64,000 nt of DNA from Amyelois transitella. Taxonomy: Eukaryota > Arthropoda > Insecta > Lepidoptera > Pyralidae. Shown piece after piece: positions 48,901-57,900 of the stretch (within the stretch, counting starts at the first letter, position 1; every line of letters starts with the position of its first letter). The translations under genes were made by a program, and so were the position numbers. The DNA lies in the NCBI RefSeq assembly GCF_032362555.1, contig NC_083517.1:5600001-5664000 (forward strand). Direction: 5' to 3'. Below the pieces are notes generated by a model. The model was not told the DNA's origin and ran no database searches. It saw only the letters and a list, made by a program, of their open reading frames with translations.

Positions 48901-51900
48901 ATTTATTATGTAATAAAAAAGTGCCGTGTGGTTCCCGGTACCAATAGAAAAAAGAATAGGACCACTCCATCTCTTTCCCATAGATGTCGTAAAAGGCGAC
49001 TAAAAGATAGGCTAATATACTTGGGATTCCTCTTTTAGGCGATGGGCTAGCAACCTGTCGCTATTTGAATCTCAATTCTATCATTAAGCCAAACAGCTGA
49101 AAGTGGCTCAACGTCTTTTCAAGACTGTTGGTTCTGTCTACCCCGCAAGGGATATAGACGTGACCAAATAATGTCACTTCCTTCAGATAAAACCCGAACC
49201 AATCGTAATACCAGTAAGAGGAGCTGCTAAAAAGTCACTGGCAAAAGAAAGGAGCGAAAGAAGAATATCTGCTTTATATCCTCAACAAAGAATACGGCAG
49301 CCAAAGGTTAACAGATTTGTGCCCATCACGGGTAAGTAGGAGCCTCCTGTTCATTAGATAGTATTATGTTGATGAAGCCTCCATTTGTATTATGTAATTG
49401 ATACAAATTTGTATAAGTAATTCTATGAAAATATCTGCATTTTTAGAATCGCGCCCACTGGCAGCGTCTTGGGAACTGCTAAGACCGAGACCTGATCACG
49501 AATTTTCAGATATTGAAATTGAAATACGGAATAGACGAATTGAAAGGTTAGGTTATTTAATTCATAATACGAATAAGGACTCTTCCTGACAGGCATTCAT
49601 AATAAATTTAAGAAAAGCATTTTACACTCTTTACAGACATCTCTATGAACAAGATATGTTGCTCGCCGATGCTACTGTGTCAATTCAACAATTTGATGCT
49701 CGTTTGAGACAATTGCAACGGGAGCGCATACGCGTACAGGTGTTTACTTGTTTGCCTAAAAAAATCCTGGTTAAATGTCTAGATAAAACATGTGTTATAA
49801 ATTCAATTTATTTCTATCAATTTAGGAGAAGAGTCAGCTGCTAGAGTTGCATCTCTATCAACTTCATAGAGAGATGAATGTATTGAATCGTTTTGAGGCC
49901 CATGAAGATAGATTAGCTGAGAGAGTTTACGCCAAGCTTATGCAGGTATGAAATCTTGTAAGTTTTAATATATTTAGTCATCTTCTTTTTGTTTCTTCAA
50001 TATTTTTCATCGCTTAGTGTCAGTCATTAAGATGTCTAAATTTTACCTTAAGTACTGACATGTTCAGTTATTTAAAATACATAATGGAGAAATAACTTGA
50101 ATCTTCATATCTTTTTTTTCTTCGTTCTTATATCGACTGTGTTCTTTAAGCTATAACCTAATTAGTATTAGTGCCGGAGGTCCAAATATATTTCTTCAAA
50201 GTGTATCCTTACCAAAGTATATTCTTTGGTAAGGACTTATGTTGGCTTCCCCAACAGATATTTGTGCCATTTTTTTTTAATAGATAAAACGATTTCCTTA
50301 TTTCCACTAAGCTTTCCAAAAAAATATTCATTAATAAGGTTCGAGCCGTACAAGAGCAAATATTGGATTGTGAGCAACGTATTGAAGAACATAAAGCAGA
50401 GAAAGAAACTTTGGATTTATCCTGTCAAGAATTGCAACGACAGTTCAAGCGCTTGGTTCAAGACAATAAGTTTGCAGATTTTCTGCGAAGAATCTTTAAG
50501 AAGAAGTACAGACCGCCTAGGGATCGCGATGAAGATGGTATGGCTTATTGAACATTTTATAAGTATACATTTTTGCGATAATTAATTTAACAATTTCTTG
50601 TATTGTGGCCTCGTGAACTATCTTATTATGAAATTAATAGCCCAAGAGCCCGTGAACGCCAGACATACCTTATTTTGTAAAAGCTGAAAGTTTCTGTAAA
50701 TATGCCTCTAGTACAGGTAGGAACGATCCCCACCTATGGTACTCAGGCAGTGGTTGCTTTGGCAGGTAGCAGGTAATAAAGGTATACTTTTTTCAACCTG
50801 AAATTCGTTAATTTGTAACGCTCAATTTTTTGCTATTTTATCCGTAATAATACACAAACTCGCGTTACTCATTGCCAGACACGTACTATGGTTGCAACCC
50901 CTTGCCAGACACCCCTAAACTATAATATTTTGTAACTCTACTTACGTCATTTTGTAAAATCTGAACTTTAAGTCAAATTATCTTATTGTTTTTGATTAAA
51001 AAAGATTTGAAAATAAATGTTTTGTTTTCTACCTGATCTGATACATTGATGATAATAGTAATAAAAATAATTGTTATAAGAATTTGATAAAAAGATCGTT
51101 AATTCTAACATTTGTCTTGTTTTTTATGAATTTGATTTATACTTACAGTGTAAAAAACATTTTGGAAAAAGATCGATTTTTTGAGGATTGATTCATCAGG
51201 TCACATCCCTAAAATAAACGACAGCTGATGCGCAATGAAACGTCGCAAGAAACCGAACACTCTGTCCCACTCGCTCCAGTTACTACATATACTCCGCACT
51301 CTTGCATCTTTTGCTCACTCCAATGCGTCTGGCAGGATAATAGAACCTTCAAAACTGTCTGGCTACTTCAGAAACTTTGTTTGAATAATTCCCCAAAAAA
51401 TATGTATTAAATTCAGATTTTACAAAATGACGTAAGTAGAGTTACAAAATATTATAGTTTAGGGGTGTCTGGCAAGGGGTTGCAACCATAGTACGTGTCT
51501 GGCAATGAGTAACGCGAGTTTGTGTATTATTACGGATAAAATATCAAAAAATTGAGCTTTACAAATTAACGAATTTCAGGTTGAAAAAAGTATACCTTTA
51601 TTACCTGCTACCTGCCAAAGCAACCACTGCCTGAGTACCATAGGTGGGGATCGTTCCTACCTGTACTAGAGGCATATTTACAGAAACTTTCAGCTTTTAC
51701 AAAATAAGGTATGTCTGGCGTTCACGGGCTCTTGCTCTATAAGTTATCAATGTTTACAGAATCTTCGGAATCTGAATCTGAGTCATCATCTAGCGAAGAA
51801 GAAGATGAGGGCAGTCTTGATAGTCGTGACATTGGACCGATCAGACTTGATCCCAATATTTGTCCTGAAGGTTGCGACAAAGACATCTACGATAAAACTT

Positions 51901-54900
51901 ACGATTTGAGAAATACTAGGTTATTTCATACAATATACATTCATTGTTTTTCCAATACTAATTATTTTGCTTTAATTTCCATGTCATTACAGCTATATAC
52001 ATCAGATTTTAAACTAAACGTAAATCAGAGTAATATGGAAAATATACTTACAGACACAAACATGAACAAGAAATGTTGGAACAAGACCGGTTGGTTGAGC
52101 TTCTAAGGCGGGATATTGATGCTCATAATAAAGTTAAGCGTAAGCTTTCGGCTCAACTTGACAAAAGGAAGAATGATTTGAGAGAATTTATGGTAAGAAA
52201 TAAAATGTGATAGAGGTATCTAAGTATTAGTGTCCGACCGAAGCTTCGGCTTCGGCTTCGGCTTCGGCCACCTTCGGCCAAAAAATCCACCTTCGGCGAA
52301 ACCTTCGGCTTCGGTCGGGTTTTGGGCCGAAGCCGAAGGTCCGAGCGACCGTCGAGATTGAACGAACTGTTACGAAAGTCATGAGGCGACGGGGAGTCAC
52401 TGTCAAAATATCACATTTAGAAGTTAGTGTTTGTTTATTTTATTTATTAGTCTAGTTTTGGTCTAGTCGAGTAAAACAAAGACTGATTGGTCTAATTGTA
52501 ATTTGTGAATTACTGTAATTCAATTCCATAATAAAGAAATCAAATCATTATTTTTTACCAGTAGGTAAATCAGGTAGTAAAGATTTCTGCTATAGCGAAG
52601 AAAAAGAGAATGAGATGGAAGGCGAATTTGAAATGTTCGAAATTGTGGAAGCACTTAAGAGTATGAAAGCGGGTAAGGCTGCTGGGTATGATAGAGTGTC
52701 GGTCGAGATGCTAAAAGCAGGAAAAGGCGTCGTAGCTAGACAGTTGTACTGCCTTTTCAATTTGTGTTGGAGAAGCGGCCGAGTAGTACCAAAAGATTGG
52801 TGTAAGGCTGTTATCGTGCCACTTTACAAAGGAAAAGGATCACAGCTGGACTGCAAAAGTTATCGTGGTATAAGCCTGCTTAGCGTCGTCGGCAAATTGT
52901 ATGCTAAGGTATTGATTAATAGAGTCAGGAATGAAACTGATGACAAAATATGGGATTTTCAAGCGGGATTTCGAAAGGGAATGGGATGTACTGATCAGGT
53001 CTTTTCCTTGCGGTGCATAGCCGAAAAGTTTTTGGCCAAGAGTCATAAAGTCTATTGCACATTCGTAGATCTGGAAAAGGCCTATGACAGAGTTGAGAGG
53101 AATGAATTGTGGTCAACACTTTCTATGCATGGGGTGAGCAGTCTCTTAATACGAGCACTGAAATCCTTATATGAGGATTCGAGTGCTTGTGTCAGGATAA
53201 ACGGAGCGCACACTCAGAGCCGGATTAACCCTGTCATGGGCCTGTAGGCACTACCATTTTCGGGCCCCTTTTCTTTACCTATTCTGACTGATAGTCATGT
53301 GATGTATTTTTTTTTGCCTTCTACTAGGGTTGCCAACATTTTAGTGTCAAAATATAGTATTTTTTAAGAAAAGCTTTTAAAAATATAGTACCTTGCACAT
53401 AAATATAGTATTTTAGTAGGGAACAATAAAACATTACCTAAGTTACATTTTACTAATTTATTTTTTATTTTTTACTGGCCAAAAACTATATATTTTTGCA
53501 CTTTTTAACAATTTTTTCTCTCCAATAAAACTGGCAGAAGGTTTATCGCAGTAAATTTTTAAATAACTATAAATCAAAAGCTCATTTTTAGTAGGTATAA
53601 AAGATATATGTGCTCTGTTTCTTTCTTCACACCATTTAGAATTCATAATCCTTTCTATGAATGCCGAAATAGCGGGAACACTTTTGTTTTAAATACTTTT
53701 GGTTTTGTGTATGTGAAAATCGTAAGTCTTCAAATACGGAGAACACATAAACTTTTAAAATTTACCTTGCAATCGCAGAACTCATATCACATATTGTAAT
53801 TAAAGATACGTAGGTTATAGGTATTTTGAAAGTTTCGGAACTATTACGCTACAAATTATTATCACCCTACGGAAGCTTACAGAACGCACCCAACAAATCG
53901 GGGATTCCCCCAACGTACATGAAGTCCAGTTAGTTGCGATTCGAAGGATTATATTAGTTCTTATATTAGATACTAGATGGTTCTGTATGTATAAAGTGTT
54001 ACAGGTGTTGAAAAAGAAAGAAAAGTTTTGTTAATTATCATTTTCGTTCAATTTGACGGCCTCTGTGGCGCAGCGGTAGTACGCTTGCCTGTGACACCGG
54101 GGGTCCCGGGTTCGAATCCCGGCCAGGGCATGATGAGAAAAGAACTTTTTCTGATTGGCCTAGGTCTTGGATGTTTATCTATATAAGTATTTATTATAAA
54201 ATATAGTATCGTTGAGTTAGTATCTCGTAACACAAGTGTCGAACTTACTTCGAGGCTAACTCAATCTGTGTAATTTGTCCCGTATATATTTATTTATTAA
54301 TTTATATTTAATTAAAAAAAAAATATTTTCGGAATGCAGTGCAGTGGGCGGGGCCCCTGTCGATGCTGGGCCCCTAGGCAGTTGCCTACTCTGCCTTAAG
54401 GTTAATCCGGCTCTGCGCACACTGAGTGGTTTAAGATTGAGAAAGGCGTTAGGCAAGGATGTGTGGCGTCACCGTGGTTTTTCAACCTATTTATTGATAG
54501 TTGTTGGACAGATTTGAAAGAGTCAGAGTTACTCGTCAAATGTCTGCTCTATGCCGACGATCAGGTTATACTGGCGTCATCAGCGGAGGAGTTACAGGAG
54601 ATGGTAAACTGTATGCATGAAGCTTTAAAAGAGAAAGGAATGAAAGTGAACGTAAGTAAAACTAAAACACTGGTTTTTTAAATGGAGAAAGAAATGACAG
54701 CATGTAATATTTTGATTGGAGGAGAAAAAGTTGAGCAAGTGAAAGAGTTTGTATATCTAGGATCAAAGTTTACATCAGATGGCAAGTATAATAGTGATAT
54801 TGAAAGGAGAGTGAACGCGGGAAACATGGTGAATGGAGCTTTGCATGCCTTTATGAGCAGTCAGAAACTATCCAAAAAGGCTCGACTGGCTGTGCACAGG

Positions 54901-57900
54901 GGCGTGTTGGTCCCGACATTAATGTATGGGAGTGAAAGTTGGGTATGGCAAAATAAGCATGAAAGCAGAATAAATGCAGTGGAAATGATAGCGTTAAGGA
55001 GTATGATGGGTGTGAAATTGAGTGACAGGATAAGGAACAGCGTGATAAGGGAATGTTGTGATGTGAAAGAAGATGTAGTTACAGGAATAGAAAAGGGTAT
55101 GTTAAGATGGTTCGGTCATGTGGAGAGGATGAATGAAAGCAGGTTGACTAAGCAGATATACAAGGAGAGTGTGGAGGGAAAGGTCAGAGTGGGAAGACCT
55201 AGACGAACGTATCTTGATCAAATTAAGGACGTCCTGGTAAAAGGTCAGGTCAAAAGTACCCGAAACCGCCGAGCTTGTATGAAGAGAATTATGAATGTGG
55301 ATGAAGCGAAGGAAGTATGCAGAGATCGTGGCAAGTGGAAAGAGGTAGTCTCTGCCTACCCCTCCGGGAAAGAGGCGTGATTTTATGTATGTACCTATGT
55401 AAATCACAAAATCACTAACTTTTATTTATCTCTAAACCAACCATCTCTATGATATATCATCAACTTCTATATGTGACAGTAAATATATAAACCTTCAATA
55501 TTGAGGGTTTGAAATAATTTTAATATTAATTGTAGCTTGTAGACAATATTGAACGAAATTAATTACTGAGTGCTGAGAGAATATAAACCTTCGGCTTCGG
55601 CCAAAAATAGACCTTCGGTCGGACACTACTAAGTATATAAGGTAGTACACAATTAGGCTTTGAAGAAATATTGCAAGCCGAAACAGTTCAATCAGCAAAA
55701 TTTAATCTTCTTTCATAGAATGTGTAACAAAGTGATTCAGATTTATTTAGAAAATAGTCTAAGTATATCAAAATGAGCTTATTTATTTACTGCAGTAATT
55801 ATCCCGTAAATATAATAAAATGTTTTAGATGGAGAAACAAAGCTGTATGAACGACGTGACTCAAGTGGTAATTCTGCGGTACGATCAAATTCGCGCGTCG
55901 GCGCTGCAAGGGTGCACCGGGCCAGATGGGCTATCCAAGACTGTGGTCTTCCCCGAACAGATGCTAATGAAGCTTCGTCGCAGAGTATTGGAGCTCCAAG
56001 ATGAGATCAAACAGCAGAAACAACGTCAAAAGTGAGATTTATCTGACCTTCATCTTAATATACCCAAATTTGTTTTACTTTTCGGTCGCCTTCTGTATTT
56101 ATTGTTCTGGCTTGTTAGTCATATAATTCTACACCCAACCAAAGATGTTTTTCTTTTTTTAAATACTTATTCAAGGGTGAATCGCACTCATCTGTTTCGT
56201 ATGAATATCGACCTACGAGCAATGGAAGCCCAAGCTGAAGAATTGCGCGCACAAATGCGAGATGTACTCACTCGAAAGCTGGGCAAACCTCGTAAGGTTG
56301 ACAAGACATTGGACGACTTGCTAAGGCTGATGGCGCGGAGGCACAAATTCTCGGCCACTCTTGGAGCTCACCAACAAATATTTAAGCAACTACGTCAATG
56401 GCGGGTAATGTACCTACAAACAGAGGAATCTTTTCATATCAAACATACCTATACGTAAAAAAAATATTACAAACAGAATGAAGCTATATATTTTGGCACA
56501 AATTTAAAACATTGTACTTACGAGTATCTCAAACAAAAATATATTTTACATTATACATACATACTTGACTGAAACGCTTGCTAAATATATATATTTATAA
56601 ATCAAAATTAAATAGCTCAGATAATCCTATTATAATTTTCAGGATCGCCACAGCGACCTTGAAAAAAAATATCTTCAGACGCTATCTACTCACTCGGACC
56701 GCCTACGCCTAGCGGCCGCTCTACAAGCCGATGTGCTGCCACAAAAAGTATTTCATTATTTTTATCATACCTCTATCCCCAGTCCCAAAAAAATCTTCAG
56801 TATTCCAAAATTGTTTGAAGATCATACGATAAAGATTGTGTGATTTTAGTGCCGTTCTATAATGCTATGCATTTGTGTAATCAGTTTTTTTTAATTATTA
56901 AATATTATTAGATATATTAACTTAAGACTTAAGTTATGTTTTTTTACAATTTCAAAAAAGAATATAAATCTTTTGTTATATTTATCATTTGCCCTGTCCA
57001 GATAATGAAAGATCCTACGGTTATGGCGGGCAACTACCTTCCGGAGCACTTCCAACGGGATGTGGTGCGTCTGCGAATTGTGCGCGCTCAACAACGAGAA
57101 ACGATCAAAGTAAATATTGCAAATTTACAAGTTCCATCATTGTCATCATCCTTCTTAGACTTGTCACGTAATTGCGACCTCCCTAAGCAAGTGCAAAGTG
57201 AACTTGATCACTTCAGAACTTGATTTGTAAGCATGATTCTATATGGTTTTGTAAAGGTTCCGATGGTCAAACGGAAATTGCTTCTTCAAATTTAGAATCG
57301 TAATAATGTGCGGACCATGTGCTCCTGTGCAGGGAGTTTAATACTCCCAGATTCTCAATGCGTCCTGAATTAACATCAGGAGGACGATGTTTTTACATTT
57401 TAGGCATTGCAAGAAGAAATTAAAAGCCTGCGTCTGAAGCCATTGTCGCAGCCAACACCGCGCAAAGTGGTCTCGCCTGTACCCTCGGAGCATTCAGAAA
57501 TTTACCTCTTCATGATTCCTCAAGCTGTCAGAAGACGCCGTAAGAAATATTTTCCCATGTAAGTAAATGATTTATCTAATATTAATGACAACTTCATATA
57601 TCGTCTCATTAGATTCCTCAATTAGTTTCGCGGAATACCTAAAAATAATCTTAAGCATTAGGCTCCTTAAACTCTGCCCTGAAGTACTTTCTTCAATTTA
57701 AATACTGACTGATTTTGCCTCTTCCTTTTTTTTCTAGTACGCCATTAGGTTCTCAGACGAAGATAGTGTATGACGTAAATATAATGAAGCTGCTATACAA
57801 CTGTCTGGACGCCATGCGCGTGTCGCGAGATGATGCAGATCAGCTGCTGAAGGAACTTACGGAAATGTTAACTGATGTCATTTCGGGGTAAGTTGTTGAG

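Larger units (their letters stand above)
52575..55400 (+). mobile_element. LINE with reverse transcriptase, inside the outer hAT-like element, interrupted by a second hAT-like element
   Basis: Non-LTR reverse transcriptase ORF (RTE-like family; clade uncertain) in two parts, about 52580-53214 and 54424-55380. Part one carries [54 protein letters not shown] and [11 protein letters not shown]. Part two carries [18 protein letters not shown], the catalytic YADD box, [23 protein letters not shown] and the C-terminal SAYPSGKEA. The frame would be continuous at the hAT junction except for one in-frame stop (54679-54681) soon after YADD, so the copy is dead. The 5' endonuclease part is absent (5' truncation). 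The 3' end is gtgattttatg with a short TATG tail. Confidence 0.88.
52228..55628 (+). mobile_element. Outer hAT-like element, CFAP44 intron 32
   Basis: 16-bp terminal inverted repeats tagtgtccgaccgaag (52228-52243) and cttcggtcggacacta (55613-55628) are flanked by the 8-bp direct repeat ctaagtat (52220-52227 and 55629-55636), the hAT signature. Near the left end is an array of ttcggc units (52243-52340), partly repeated in inverse at the right end. It has no transposase frame. A LINE has inserted into it, so its own sequence is only a few hundred bases. Confidence 0.85.

Noticed and set aside
52840..53119. Minus-strand frames opposite the LINE
   Set aside because: These are shadows of the reverse transcriptase frame, with no independent support.
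54058..54131. Functional tRNA gene
   Set aside because: A and B boxes are perfect, but the sequence continues into a body repeated at 23824 and 59410, so it is a SINE head. The acceptor stem also pairs imperfectly.
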